DNA of 64,000 bases. It comes from Chrysogorgia sp. JL179-B06. Lineage: Eukaryota > Cnidaria > Anthozoa > Scleralcyonacea > Chrysogorgiidae. Below the pieces are notes generated by a model. It saw only the letters and a program-made list of their open reading frames with translations. It was not told where the DNA came from and made no database searches. The stretch covers positions 124,001 through 188,000 of the forward strand of contig JAYKKM010000203.1 in the NCBI GenBank assembly GCA_035772405.1, written 5' to 3'. Each line of letters starts with the position of its first letter. The stretch's first letter is position 1. A program made the translations under genes and the position numbers. Below are positions 47,976 through 60,160 of the stretch, one piece after another.

Positions 47976-48105
47976 AGCTCTTTGGCTAAATATTCCTGGC
48001 CTTATGTTCATCGTCACCTTATGCTGCCTTGATGGTCTTGTCATATTTGCTGTGTATGCAGATTGCGATCTTGGGAAATCGGGAAAAGTCACCAGCAACG
48101 ATCAG
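47976..48105 (+). CDS. SLC5 transporter, exon with CDLGKSGKVTSNDQ
   Basis: After the acceptor ttaatag the exon reads RALWLNIPGLMFIVTLCCLD, GLVIFAVYADCDLGKSGKVT, SNDQ (phase 2 in, 0 out). A hydrophobic helix is followed by Y-x-x-CD, as in SMCT (YHDCDP). Confidence 0.95.
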
Positions 48106-48279
48106 GTATGGGAACTATAAAATACCATATACTCTCTTTTGGTCTTATTGATACGTCGATTCTTATGCACAAATGATTGATCCTATATTGATCTAAAACC
48201 GAAATCAAAACTTATAAGCTAATTTAAACAGCCATTGATCACTCTTCGCTTCACGGTGTTAGACAAAACATGTGTTGCA

Positions 48280-49310
48280 TATATTATATACTCAACCAGT
48301 GCACTTTTGATCTCTGAAGATCTTTGAAATCTGAAAACTTTGAGCTAAAAAATCGTAATCCAAATGTAATCCAAAATGTAATCCAAAATGCGCACGAATG
48401 AGCAGAAATGGTCAAAATATGCACAAAAAGGAGCATAAATCTGCGAAAATATGCACAAAAATGCACGAGTGAGCAGAAATGAGTAAAGCGTGCGCAAAAA
48501 TGCAAAGAAATTAGTATAAAATGCGGACAAATTAAATATTGTTTTAATTATAGCTATTCCTATTTTTAATAATGATTTATCTCTTGTAAATTGTTTGAGG
48601 GCCACAGGTTTGTTAGTACGATGCACTATTAAGTGTCACCCACAGAAAATAATGTTCATTCGTTCATTTCCATTCATACACTTCACAAAAAAAAGTAATG
48701 TAAGAAAAATAAAACTTAACAAACTTATTATTTATGTCTGAGGCCTACCCTGACTATTGAATTTAATGGCTTCATTGACAAACTCTTGTCAACATCATTA
48801 TGAATATCTGAGTTGCTCGTTTCCAACGTCTTCCTAAAGTGGGTAGGCAGTTCATCGTGCAAAACATCATTTTGTAATAGATCTTTCGATCAAAACATTT
48901 CAAATCAATATACATATAAGTCTCTGCAGCAGAATGTAACCATTGAAGATTTTAATGTAATAATCTTTGACTTTTATAAAATATTTCCATCAATAACTTG
49001 TAGTACTTTTCTTTAAAGTTAAATAATCGAGAGTCAGTTGCTTAATTTAAAATGTGTTAATAAGTGTCTATGAAAGATGCAAATGTAAAGATGCAAAGCC
49101 AGTTTCCATTGGCAATTACGTAACATAAACAGGTCTTTCGGCTACGAAATGATCTTAAGTTGTTGAGAAACAGCAACAACTGTTAAACTGGGGTAAAACA
49201 CTTATCATTACAGAAAGAAAGTCAGTATCGTGAGGTAAACAAACAAAGGCAAAACGTAACTATTAGAACGCATATACAAATGAAAAGCTATAAAACCATA
49301 TAAGGACACG
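48280..49310. other. Intron, no gene seen
   Basis: 48390-48500 contains an imperfect tandem of gcacaaaaatgcac..gagcagaaatg. The remainder is AT-rich and unassigned. Confidence 0.45.
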
Positions 49311-49913
49311 AACTTAGAATAAGTTTGCCGTGGCGTAGTGGTCAAGTCTTTCGCATATTAACTATGCTCGCTGTTAAAGCGCGGACGAAACTGCTTTTTT
49401 TCTTTCTTTTTTTGATCAGTTTCAAAAATAAAAATAAAAATAAACTGCCTAACCACTTTAGGAAGACGTTGAAAACGAACAATTCAAACATTTATAATGA
49501 TGTTGAAAAGAGTTTGTCAATGAAGCCATTAAATTCAATAGTCGGGGTAAGCCTCAGACATAAATGAAAGTTTGTTAAATTTTATTTTTCTTTGTGTTTT
49601 TAAAGATATTTGACTAAGAAAACAGGAGTAAAACATTTTAAACACAAATATAAAGTTATTTAGTTTGAATATATTTCGTATCTTCAGCCAACGCGAGAGT
49701 TTGTTTGGCAAATGTATTTGATAATTATCTATTTCTGAGAATTATAACTTCTACTACATTGATAAACGTGAAAGGCGAGGGGTAGTTGCGTGCACGTATT
49801 TCTAGTTTTGTAAGCACTGTAAATATGATTACCATGAAAACACTGAAAATACTGTAGGATAATTGGACGAGGGGTTGTTGCGTACACATGTCCGAGGCTG
49901 CCGGAACCTAACA

Positions 49914-49990
49914 AGTCCTGGTAGCTCAGTGGTTGGAGCGTCCGGTTGTCAATCAGATGGTTGCAGGTACGATTCCCGCTCGCGCTCAGC
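49914..49990 (+). other. tRNA-like SINE head
   Basis: GTAGCTCAGTGGTTGGAGCG is a clear A-box and GGTACGATTCCC a B-box; the anticodon-like loop reads TTGTCAA. Upstream text (gttgcgtgcacgtatttct) recurs at 55690, suggesting a larger SINE. Confidence 0.55.
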
Positions 49991-50429
49991 ATTTTCCTGA
50001 GTTATTAACAGCTTGTGTGGCAACAACCGAACGAGCTATAAACATCAAGCTGCCAATTCCCAACATTAACAAAGTTTGTATGAGAGGCGATATTTTCTGT
50101 CTCAAGTAATTCTCATAAGAACTAGCCAAAATGTTCATTCGACTGTCATCATAATTTGAACCGGTTCCAAGAAGATACTAATGCATGAGAGTCGATGAGT
50201 ATTGGTGAGGGCTAAAAGGAGAACTCTAGTCCAAAAACAAGTTTTGTTCATATGAAACATCTTACCTCAAATAGCTTAACCCTGAAATATTATAGCGTAG
50301 TTCCCTTTAGTTAACGATAAATAGCGAGTCAAAGTTGGAGAAATCGCCAAGTTTTCGATGCCATGTTATCTTATTGTCAGCGGTATTAAAAGTTGACGTC
50401 ACTGAGTACTTTGGGAAACGTTACATCAG

Positions 50430-50763
50430 GGGCGGAGAGGGAGGGTGAGCACGACATTTATCCGGGTCAGCGGTAAGCAATCGCCTTCTGGACGATCTTT
50501 TTAGTATCCGCGAGAGATGCCTATATTATGATATACATCATCCTGATCATAGAACTGCATGCTAACCCCAAAATAACTTAGATCCTAACCCTACGCTTCC
50601 GTCCAATTGGTTTTCTAACCCTAACCCCCGTGATACAGGAAAGTTGAGTAAAAATCCGATAACTAACCTTAATACTAATAAAAGGATCGTCAAGGAGACG
50701 ATTGCTTGCCACTGATCGGGATAAATAGCGTGCTCAAACTCCCTCTCCGCCCGTGATGTAACG
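50430..50763. mobile_element. MITE (copy of the 22820 element)
   Basis: gggcggagagggagggtgag and its complement bound it; inner text cagcggtaagcaatcg and cgattgcttgccactgat is inverted. Confidence 0.8.
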
Positions 50764-50811
50764 TTTTCGGAGTACTTTGTCAAGACCGCTGCAGGGTCAC
50801 CCGTTCCTCAT

Positions 50812-51130
50812 GTTGTAAGCAATAAATTATTGGCGTTGTAATAGCATTATAACCAATAAGTTATTGGATTGTAATACGTTATGATTGTAAGCGCATGCGT
50901 GTAACAGTGAATTACTAGTCCCACATTCATAGTCTCTCACTAGTCTACTAATTTAGGACCCAAAGTAAGGGAGTGGATGTGCGTTAGGGACGGAGAAAAT
51001 ATGGTCGGGGGTTAAGGTTAGAAAACTCGCTAGCCGGGGGATTAGGACCTTTGTTGTTCTGGGGTTGGTTACATTCCAATAACTTATTGGCACAATGCTA
51101 AAATAATGCCAATAATTTATTGCTTACAAC
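50812..51130. mobile_element. MITE with TIR of about 23-50 bp
   Basis: gttgtaagcaataaattatt and aataatttattgcttacaac are perfect inverted ends, extended by a second pair (ccaataagttattgg / ccaataacttattgg). A partial copy lies at 36845. Confidence 0.88.
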
Positions 51131-51553
51131 GCGCGGAACGGCTGGCAGGATAGGTACTTCATGTATGGCTAAAGCTGGTTACTTCATGTAAGCCGGTCCC
51201 CAACACAACTATAATCCTAACCAAAATGTTGTCCAAAACCATTTTGTGATCCTAACATGAAGTAGTAACCCGCTGTAGTGTCAAGACCGATGACAATCCG
51301 CGTCTGCTCAAGAAAGACAATATGGCGTCGAAAACCTGGCGATTTCTCTGGTTTTGACTCGCTATTTCTCATTAACTAAAGGGAACTAGGCTATAATATT
51401 TCAGGGTTAATCTAATTGAGATAATATGTTTCATATGAACACAACTTGTTTTTGGACTACAGTTCCCCTTTAAGATCCTAATCCTTAATCCTTTGATCAT
51501 GCACGGTATTTAACGCCGTTATATATATTTTATCTCATCTTGCGTACTTATAG

Positions 51554-51642
51554 GTTCTTCCTTATTTTGTCATCGACAAACTTGGACATTTGATTGGCGT
51601 TCCTGGAATATTCATGGCCTGTTTGTTTAGTGGTGCATTGAG
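51554..51642 (+). CDS. SLC5 transporter, exon with VLPYFVIDKLGHLIGVPGIF
   Basis: 89 bases after cttatag encode VLPYFVIDKLGHLIGVPGIF then MACLFSGAL, ending AG before gtaaca (phase 0 in, 2 out). It matches the conserved LPGLF-AC--SG-LS helix start. Confidence 0.95.
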
Positions 51643-51659
51643 GTAACAATAACACTATC

Positions 51660-54110
51660 CACGGTTAAAATATTTCCTCAAGTGAATTGTTTAGAATTGT
51701 TAATAATTTTGTGTTATCTGTTCTGTCTTTATGCATGTTTTATTATCGGTTCAATATTTACGTCCATTAGATCGTTCTTTTGAATTGTAACGTAACAATA
51801 CCAATTGCTTCCAATACCGCTAGTTTCCACCTTTCATTCCAAATTTCCATCTCCCTGGGTTTTCTCCATTTGCTCAATTGCATTACTATTCAGGACACGT
51901 GGTTGGTTATGGTAATTTGTCTCTGGTAATTTATTCCGTCAAGGGTAGGTTGGGGCGAACTATAAAGTATTCAGAATTAATATTCCTTAAACCGCAGTTG
52001 ATGAACATATGCGAAGGCGGTTTAAGCAGCTACAGTCTTATTCTGGAACGCAATTTTAATAGTTCATATCACACAAACGGACATATTAGAGCTGTTATTT
52101 TGATCAACGGCTCACAAAACTTGAACGCGTGATTAGTACAATTATATATGCATGAAGCCATAACGTCGAGTATCCAACGGACAAGTCGGTCAATGTCAAT
52201 GTTGTCCACATAGAAATTCCTTATGCTGGGACTGGTCGAAAGCGGGATATTCTACTTCAAATTAAAAACAAAAACAAAGATGAACTTTGTGGTGCCCGAG
52301 AAATTATTGTTTATCAGGCAAAGTTGAATGATGACCCCTTATTGATCATGACCTTTCATCATTGATCATGATGATGATTCACAAGTACACCGGTGTTTCT
52401 CTGAGGAGATAAACAAGTTTCAAGCGGCTCTCTTTGGATATCAAATCAACGTCGTGTCCAATGCTGTAAAACAAATTGGTTGAAACAACAAGTTTGATAG
52501 GTTGTCTCAGATTCACAATCAATTTGAATGGTTAAAATAACCAAATATTTTGATTAAAATGACCGTAGTTTGGTTGTTTCAACCAATAAATTTGGCTACT
52601 TCAATCCGTAAAAAATGGTCAATTCATGAATCTTAGGAACACTTGAATGCCCTTATTTATTCCGGTCCGCAAGCGCACAAATGTCTTTATCTTTACCAGC
52701 ACGATGTGAAACAAGTAAAGAGCTATCAGTCGCAGAAGGACTGATCTTCCAACAATAGAGAATAGCCACCAGAAAAATACAGAGTAAAATACAATCTCGT
52801 TGTGATTAACAAGCACACCGGTACCAAGGATAAACTGAAACACATACCGTATTCGATACCTATGGTTTACCGAGGAGAGTAGCGAACGACAGCGGGTCAC
52901 CATTCAAAAAAAAGGGATTTCATCACTACAGAATAACTCCACTGCACCAGAGCGAATTCAGATTTGTGTTCAAGTGTTATTTTGGAACCACACGGTCAAG
53001 CGGTTGGCGGCGCGCCGTTCCTTTTGCAATGCTTCTGTTACAGCGATCTCGTGGCGTCGAAATGCACTTCTGCCAATGTCGGCAGTTGCTCGTACAGTAG
53101 TAGAAGAACGCCTTTCTGACAAGGGCGAAATCACAATAATAGCTACTTTCCCTAATATGCCAACTGATAATCACGCGCTCGCACGAACGTCTAACTCTTG
53201 CCAAATCCCGTTGTTAATACCATCAAAACATCTTTTCCTGCTAACTGAAGATCGGTTAAAGCTTTCGAAAGAAAATCATCTACCAACACTGTTTTTTAAG
53301 TCGCCAGTTTGAAATGTTTATTTCCTGACAGGAAACCCTGAAAACTAATGAGTTGACTTAGCCAATCATAATTTAGCGTCTCCTGGCGGCCGTTAGAAAT
53401 CCAAAAACATGGGTCTTTCGTTCAGGCGTTCCCTCCCCTCCTCTCCCCCTTCGCCTTTCCCCCTCCCCCTAACGCCGCCACGCAGGCTAAGACATATATT
53501 CATCAGAAATGTTTGGCAAAAGTTTGAAATACTTTAGCTGGAACATTGTGCAATATAAATGGAGCTAACTAAAAGAGCAAAATTTGAAAAATAACTTTTA
53601 GTTTTTAAAAAAGTGGGAAAATGAAGTTATCACTTATTTTTCAGTTTGCAACTTTTTAACTGCTTCTCCTAATACATTGATTTCTAGGGTTAAGGTTGGA
53701 ATTGGTGTTAGGATTAGGGTTAGGATGACAAGTTATTTCTTTCATATTAACGATGGAAGAAACACCAGTAGACCTTTTTGTTCTATTGAGTGCAATCAAC
53801 TTAATAAAAAGCCTGTCCTACTTTAATTCGATAAACCTGATGATGATAATATATAATACAAAAATGTAAAGGGAAAATAAAATTATTCTATAACACCCTA
53901 TGAATAAAACAACAAGGATATTCATCGTATTTAAATAACAACTCTCCATATACGAATTCTGAGCTGGGGTATTTATTATTCGTTTCATATTTATTGTCAT
54001 ACAGCTCCTTGATGCCATACAAATGCTTCGAACGCACTTCATAATCTTTGATTACTCCTAGTAATAATTATTATTTATTTACACGGCGTGACGTTTATTT
54101 ATAATTTTGC
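51660..54110. other. Intron, no gene recognised
   Basis: Open frames exist (for example 52974-53312, with no known domain). 53425-53480 is a C/T-rich tract. Nothing here supports a gene. Confidence 0.45.
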
Positions 54111-54117
54111 TTTGTAG

Positions 54118-54230
54118 TACTGCATCCTCCGGTCTCAATTCCTTGACAACGGTTACGCTGGAGGACCTGATAAAAAAAGTAAAGAAAGATTTACCAGATG
54201 AAGAAGCAACAAAGCTGTCGAAGATATTAG
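54118..54230 (+). CDS. SLC5 transporter, exon with STASSGLNSLTTVTLEDLIK
   Basis: Joined to the previous exon, the serine codon gives SGALSTASSGLNSLTTVTLE, DLIKKVKKDLPDEEATKLSK and IL. The S-SS-N-L block contains conserved polar residues on a helix tied to sodium binding in this fold (family knowledge). Phase 2 in, 1 out; donor gtatgt. Confidence 0.95.
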
Positions 54231-55124
54231 GTATGTATATGCGCTGTCAATATGCAAGAGGGTGAATTTACTTACTGTACTACTGAATATTAAAAACCTA
54301 TCGAACAACGTGATTTATAATCCATGTAGTCGTTTCGGCTTAAAGGAGCATTTCAGTTAAAGTACAAGTGTGGTCCATATAAAAGATCTTACATATTTTA
54401 GGATATATTCTCGCAGTCTGTTGTGTTATTCAATTTGGTTAAGGAGATATCGCTTGACAAACCGTGTTATCTTTCTCGAGCAAACGCGGATGTCAGCGGA
54501 GTCCAAAATATGTCACTGCGTGATACTAGTACGTCAGTAAATGTTGTTGTGAAGGTAAATCAACATATACGATTCGGGAGACAGTTATTCCGAGGAACGC
54601 TTTTCTAATTCAAGCCACTTAAACTCGTCGGATGAGGATGTCGACGGTTACTTTGAAGGAAACCTTCAGATGGACGACAGTTCCAACCCAGGTAAATTTA
54701 AGTTTAACTAATTTTTTCGTTAATTTGTTTTGTACTTTTGTACACTGAGGGGAAAAAAGAATTCTATGGTTTATCACAACAAAACGAAGGCTCTTTTCAT
54801 TTTCCATTGAGGTGTAGATAGTAAAATTGTTAAATGATGGACAGGGAAGAAATTCAACTGGATTGGATAGAAATGAGTAGGTTTTTGGACTTGAGAGACC
54901 GCAAACACCTTATTCCTGTATAACACACAATGCTGGCTTTCACACCGTTTGTATAGATCGTTGGGCTTTGCAAGCTGCCTGGTTTCAATACAAGGAACAG
55001 TAGGGGTACAGGCGTTTGAGAGACCAGAACATAAAATCCAAATACATGTATAGAGAACGCGAGCGATGGTTTAACAAAATTCTACTTAGATTGGCAAATA
55101 AATTTGGTACTAACCGTAGAATCT

Positions 55125-55615
55125 CGAAAGTAACCGCCCTCCGAAAGTAGCCGCCCCCTCGAAAGTAGCCACTTTTTTAAACAATTACTACTAAAATCCG
55201 AAAGTAGCCGCCCCTCTTAAAGTAACCGCCCCCCTGAAAGTTGCAACTTCTATAACTATTGTATAAATATGTAACATCTGTTTAACAATTTATTTTGAAT
55301 GGCATGGATTAAAACGTGTATAAAACAGTGATATAAATTATTCAGGAATTTCAGACAGTAGTTATAAGTTTGTCTTTGTCATCGTTCAGACGTCCTCTTC
55401 CATTTCTGTATTTGAATATTCGGTATCGAGTACGATAAATCATTGGCGTATTAGATAATAAGTAACAACTCTTATGTAATTTAATCAAAATAAAACAAAA
55501 CTTTGAAACGCTGTGCAAAATGTACAGTAGTGGTTAAAACTTGGCCGATGCTAAAAATAACAACCCGAAGTAAACGCCGCCCTTAGAAGTCACTAATTTC
55601 GATTCTACGGTATTT
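55125..55615. repeat. CGAAAGTAGCCGCC-type TIR element
   Basis: ccgtagaatctcgaaagtaa and its degraded inverse (atttcgattctacggt) bound it. Near the left end the motif gaaagtagccgccc recurs five times between 55125 and 55245. Confidence 0.7.
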
Positions 55616-55676
55616 ATCTATTTCTGAGAAATATAACTGCTACTTCACTTATAAACGCTAAACAATAAACGGGAAA

Positions 55677-55737
55677 TAATAATAACCAGAAATACGTGTA
55701 CGCAACTACTGCGTACACGTATTTCTGGTTATTATTA
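55677..55737. repeat. Perfect 28-bp stem hairpin
   Basis: Positions 55677-55704 pair without mismatch with 55710-55737 across a five-base loop (actac). The stem contains ccagaaatacgtgtacgca. Confidence 0.95.
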
Positions 55738-56442
55738 ATATTGCTTTGTATAAATTAAATTGAACATATCTATGGTTATTGGTCACATTGTTTATGTTGT
55801 ACTTTATCTGTTTGTCTTTATTTGCTTACCTCACTCCCACGAGCAGGGCTTCTGGTTTTTCCAGCTCTTGTAATGGCTCAAAAGAGTCGGATCCAAAGTT
55901 ACTACTACAGATATATTAACAATTCGCTGGCTAGCGCCGATTGTGTCTTTTCACATTTCGCAAGCAAACGCTTTCAGCGTTCAATGTGGCAATCTGTGGT
56001 AACTGATACCCATCCCTTGGTTCTTTCCTGAATTATTCGTACACATAGGCAGCATACAATGCGGAATTTTACCAATTTAAATAGCGTGTAATTTAAACAA
56101 CAAAAAAAACTTTTTTAATTTTGGGAATTTGGTGAGTCACGCATTGACGTTATATTTGGGACTCCGTTGACAATCCGCGTTTGTTCGAAAAATATAATAT
56201 GGTGACGCTCATGTACCAAGTTTGTCGAGCGATATCTCCATAAATAAACTGAATTAACACGAGAAACGTTGGGAATATCCTAAAATAGGTAAGATCTTTT
56301 ATATGGACCCCACTTACATTTTGACTGGAGTATTCCTTTAACTAGAATGACAGTCGTATCCATAATCTATTTTTTGTGATTTTAAACCTAGTGATTTTAT
56401 CTGGCAGTTTCATTTAGTGCTAACGTTCCATTTACATTGTAG

Positions 56443-56513
56443 CTGTTGCATATGGTGTGGTAGTGATTGGTGGAGCATTTCTCGTCAAATATGCTGGAAC
56501 AATGGTGCTACAG
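56443..56513 (+). CDS. SLC5 transporter, exon with AVAYGVVVIGGAF
   Basis: 71 bases after ttacattgtag read AVAYGVVVIGGAFLVKYAGT then MVLQ (phase 1 in, 0 out), a membrane helix equal to the YG-LCI-MA-LAS region of SMCT. Confidence 0.93.
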
Positions 56514-56994
56514 GTACTTGAGTTTTTAATCACCATTCGTTGCGCAGTGGAATTTGTTAAAATAACATAAGAAGCATGCAACTTGTGCTTTAAGGACAAC
56601 ATTTAATGACAATAATATTAGGTCTACTCCGAGTGACGAACCATGTCTGGCAAGTAAGGAAAACTCCACTTGCCCACGGCTGTGATTCGCATCTGTGACC
56701 TTCGACTGCATGAGCTACAAGGCCAAGTTAGGAGCAGGCCGTGGAATGATGATACTTATTAATTAATATTACAGAGGATTTAATATTGTCAAATACATAT
56801 ATGGAAAAAGTGACTGTAATTAATTATTCTTAAAGCCCTCTGTATACAAGAAGTTGTGTATCGCTTCGCTACTTTGGGAAGTGCGCTCGAGAGGCCTTGC
56901 TCCACATTATGGTTAGATGCGATGTCTGCCTGTTGGTGTCAAGTGAAAGAGGCGAATTTAATATGTATATGGCAAAATCACTGACTGTTCTGAC

Positions 56995-57070
56995 CGTGTC
57001 TCATTAGCTCAAAGGTTAGAGCGCCGAAACGTTGATTCGGAGACCAGGGTTCGATTCCCGGTTGGGTCAG
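56995..57070 (+). other. tRNA-like sequence
   Basis: ATTAGCTCAAAGGTTAGAGC resembles an A-box and D-arm, CCGAA/TTCGG is a perfect 5-bp anticodon stem around ACGTTGA, and GGTTCGATTCCCGG is a strong B-box. The acceptor pairs poorly and position 33 is C, not U, so it is probably a SINE head or pseudogene. Confidence 0.55.
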
Positions 57071-57132
57071 TCACTTTTTCCATATATGTATTTGACGATG
57101 ATACTTACATGTAATATTTCGATGGGTACTTA

Positions 57133-57542
57133 TAGTACGTATTCCATATAAGGTCATATCGGACGGGACTGAGAAGAGCACATATACATTGCCCTGACGA
57201 GCAAATACATTACCCTCGTACCAGCCTCCTGTTCTTGGCAACCGATCCCTAACCAACCATAACCCCCGCATAACGAGTTTTCTAACCCTAACCCCCCCGC
57301 CTAACGAGTTTTCTAACCCTAGCCCTCCGGCTGTGATTTCAAACCATCCCTAACCGCCACCATAGCCACTCCCTTAATTGGGGTGCTAGATTAGTAGACC
57401 AGTGACAGAGACTAAGTATGTGCGATTAGAAATTGACTGTTAGACGCGTGCGTAACAATCCCACACCACGTGGGCTGGTAAGCGGGCAACGTATTTGCTC
57501 TTCCCAGTCCCGTCCGATATGAACTTATATGGAATACGTACT
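57133..57542. repeat. Fold-back MITE
   Basis: agtacgtattccatataagg..tcatatcggacgggactg and inverse cagtcccgtccgatatgaac..atggaatacgtact enclose taaccccc-type repeats. One arm recurs at 14565-14665. Confidence 0.85.
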
Positions 57543-58735
57543 AATTTGGCATTGGAATATTGCCGCACAATAACCTCATCTCCAATAGACGCGGTACGTT
57601 GTCTTGCATGTTGATCGTGTTGAGTCTTCTGTCTGCTTTGGGCATATCGTACCGTCTTTCCGACATCAGGATGTAACAACGTAAGATGGCGTCCCCCATC
57701 GTAACTGCGCTGGTGACTGACCAGTGGACGTGTGGGGCGTAATTCGGTACTTGAACAGGAATCTGACAATCGAGTTTGCAATGTTCCGTCTTGTTTCTTC
57801 ATCGCTGTTTTGAAGGTTTGGACGGCTCTTTCCACTAGATCATTTGACGCTGGATGATACGGTGCTGATTTGACATGGCGAATTCCATTTTTTCGCATGA
57901 ATTCTTCAAATTCGTTGCTTACGAAGGCAGGACCATTATCGGACACGAACATTTCGGGCAATCCTTGGCGAGCAAATGTCATTCGCAATTTCTCTACCGT
58001 CGTCTGGTTATTGCACGAATTAGTGATGTGGATATCCAGCCATTTTGAATGGGCATCTATAATCAATAAGAACATCTTTCCCATAAACGGCCGCGCGTAA
58101 TCCACATGGAGTCTGGACCATGGTCGATGTGGCCATTCCGATGGGTGTAGAGGTACTCTCGGTGGTGTTTTCTGGTGTAACTGGCATATAGGACAGCTTC
58201 TTGTCCGTTATTCTATTTCTTTATCCATGCCTGGCCACCAGACATAACCACGGGCCAAATTTTCATCCGAGATACTCCAGGATGTTTTTCATGAAGAATA
58301 CTCATAACTTCTTCCCTTCCTTGAGGCGGTGCCACCACTCGTGATCCCCACAGGAGACATCCTTCTTGAATACTCAATTCTTGTCTTCTGGAAAAGTAGG
58401 GCTAAATATCTTCCACCGATGCTGGCCATCCCTGCAAGCTAAACTTTTACACTTGCGCTAATACAGGGTCTCGAGTTGTCCCGTTTCTAATTTTCGTGGC
58501 ATTTACTGGGCTTCCGGACAGTTGATCCATTAGATTTATAACTTCCGGAGGAATGGGTACTGCACTTGGTTCCGTTTTCATTGGAAGTCGGCTAAGTGCA
58601 TCAGCGTTGCCATTCTCTTTACCCGGCCTATATATCAGGTCGTACTCGTAGGTTGACATTATCAAGGCCCATCTCTGTATTCTACTAGATGCCATTTGTG
58701 GGACCGCTCGTTCGAGTCTAAATATTCATAAGAGT
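57480..58735 (-). pseudogene. Gypsy RNase H tail and integrase
   Basis: 58447-58695 encodes RIQRWALIMSTYEYDLIYRP then GKENGNADALSRLP, the classic end of Gypsy RNase H. 58200-58440 has the integrase HHCC region in broken frames (LHEKHPGVSRMK ... CQLHQKTPP). 57440-58105 gives the core: D in HVDYARPFMGK, D in FVSDNGPAFVSNEF and E in SNDLVERAVQTFK. The DDE residues are all present. The left end adjoins the MITE at 57133-57542, which supplies the last residues of the ORF. Confidence 0.9.
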
Positions 58736-58753
58736 GGTTTATGGTCGTCAAAT

Positions 58754-58996
58754 GCTCTATTGGAAAGAGCCGTCCAAACCTTCAAAACAGCGATGAAGAA
58801 ACAAGACGGAACATTGCAAGCTCGATTGTCAAGATTCCTGTTTAATTTATCTATCGTTCTTGAGCCACTCTACAAGCTACTTCGAAAGCATCAGCCATGG
58901 CAATGGGACAAGGAGCAGACCAAAGCATTTGAACTGTCAAAGACTCTGTTACAATCCTCATCCGTCCTGGTACACTACGATCCAAAAAGTAATTAA
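58754..58996 (+). pseudogene. Inverted Gypsy fragment joining integrase to RNase H
   Basis: A + strand frame reads ERAVQTFKTAMKKQDGTLQA (an integrase piece also present at about 57800 on the other strand), followed by LEPLYKLLRKHQPWQWDKEQ and AFELSKTLLQSSSVLVHYDP, which belong to the RT thumb/RNase H start. The order is reversed from a normal pol, so this is a rearranged fusion. Confidence 0.85.
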
Positions 58997-58999
58997 CCG

Positions 59000-59670
59000 T
59001 ATCCTGCGATGCCTCGCCTTGTGGCGTCGGAGCGGTGTTATCTTGACACACACCTATATATTTATACATATCTGATAAAACGTCATTTCCGGTTACTACA
59101 TAAATTATCAGAATGAAAACATTAAAAACGTCATTAAAGATTTAGTTCTTCAATGTCGTCAATTATTAACGGACAGTTTCCATTGGCCATTTAGCTTTGA
59201 GTTTCAGTCATATGAAGTAGATTTTACCTCATACAAACCGGTAAAACTGGTATAGTATAATGAAATACGGAAATTTTGTGTGTATCAGATTTCTCTCTAT
59301 GACTCAGACCTTTATTAGGCAAAACTACGTCACAGGCATAAATACACACACGTACAATACAATAGCTGGCGTTTAATCCACCATATTTTTGACAATGGCA
59401 TACATTAGTAGTATTATTCTCAATGGAAATTTTCAGAGTAATAATTAATCAAAATGTATGAGAACGAACACAAAATCATCAGACAATATAATTCGTTATA
59501 AGTTAGTAGATGTTACACGTCAATTGGGTTTTGTGACGTCTTTTAATTAGATTTTGACATTTTAAGTCACATTTTCGTTACATTATTCCCTTTAGTCTAG
59601 GTTTATACGAAGAATCTATACGAAGCCTTAGAAAATCTTAATCGAAATTATGGTACAAATAAAGATGTAT
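59000..59670. other. Intron, no gene seen
   Basis: AT-rich sequence with no recognised coding or repeat structure. Confidence 0.4.
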
Positions 59671-60110
59671 AAAGGGGAACTATAGTCAAAAAACAAATTA
59701 CTTTTAAATAAAAGGCCATTAAGCAGAATGTTTATAAATGTTAATAGTTTTACGGTATCTGCTCTTGTACTCGAGAAATAACGTTTTCATTCTCGTATTT
59801 AAACTTCTGGACACCGCCATTTTAGTGTTTGCTCTACGACTCAAGCTCGACGTACAGCGGTAATTTATTTTCAATGCTGACGTCATTGAGTGCAAGGAAC
59901 AAAAGACAAGCACTCAATGACGTCAGAATTGAAAAGAAAACCACCGCTGTACATCGAGCTTGAGCCGTCGAGCAAACACTAAAATAGCGGCGTCCGGAAG
60001 CGTAAAATACGAGAATGAAAACGTTATTTCTTGAGTACAAGAGCAGATACTAAAAGGCCTTTTATTTAAAAGTAATTTGTTTTTTTATTATAGTAATAGT
60101 TTCCCTTTAA
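59671..60110. mobile_element. Fold-back element, family F, next to an exon
   Basis: aaaggggaactatagtcaaa and inverse (tatagtaatagtttcccttt) bound arms of about 200 bases (ctcgagaaataacgttttca / tgaaaacgttatttcttgag). Its right end lies 50 bases before the SLC5 exon at 60161. Confidence 0.88.
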
Positions 60111-60160
60111 ATGCTACTCAGTATACTAGTACTTCGTTGAACATTATTTTTTCTTGGCAG

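Larger units (their letters stand above)
50213..51473. mobile_element. Fold-back element, family F, with nested MITEs
   Basis: Left aaaaggagaactctagtcca and right complement (tggactacagttcccctttaa) bound arms of about 160 bases (tagcgagtcaaa..gaaatcgccaag / inverse). The middle contains the MITEs at 50430-50763 and 50812-51130. Family F also occurs at 54341-56341 and 59671-60110. Confidence 0.85.
54341..56341. mobile_element. Fold-back element, family F, enlarged by insertions
   Basis: Left taaaggagcatttcagttaa..agatcttacatattttagga; right inverse gatcttttatatggaccc..ggagtattcctttaa. Inner blocks gcggatgtcagcggagtcc / ggactccgttgacaatccgc also pair. The centre is filled by 55110-55740 material. 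Confidence 0.75.

Noticed and set aside
52974..53312. 112-residue ORF
   Set aside because: No recognisable motif, no splice context, and an overlapping ORF on the other strand.
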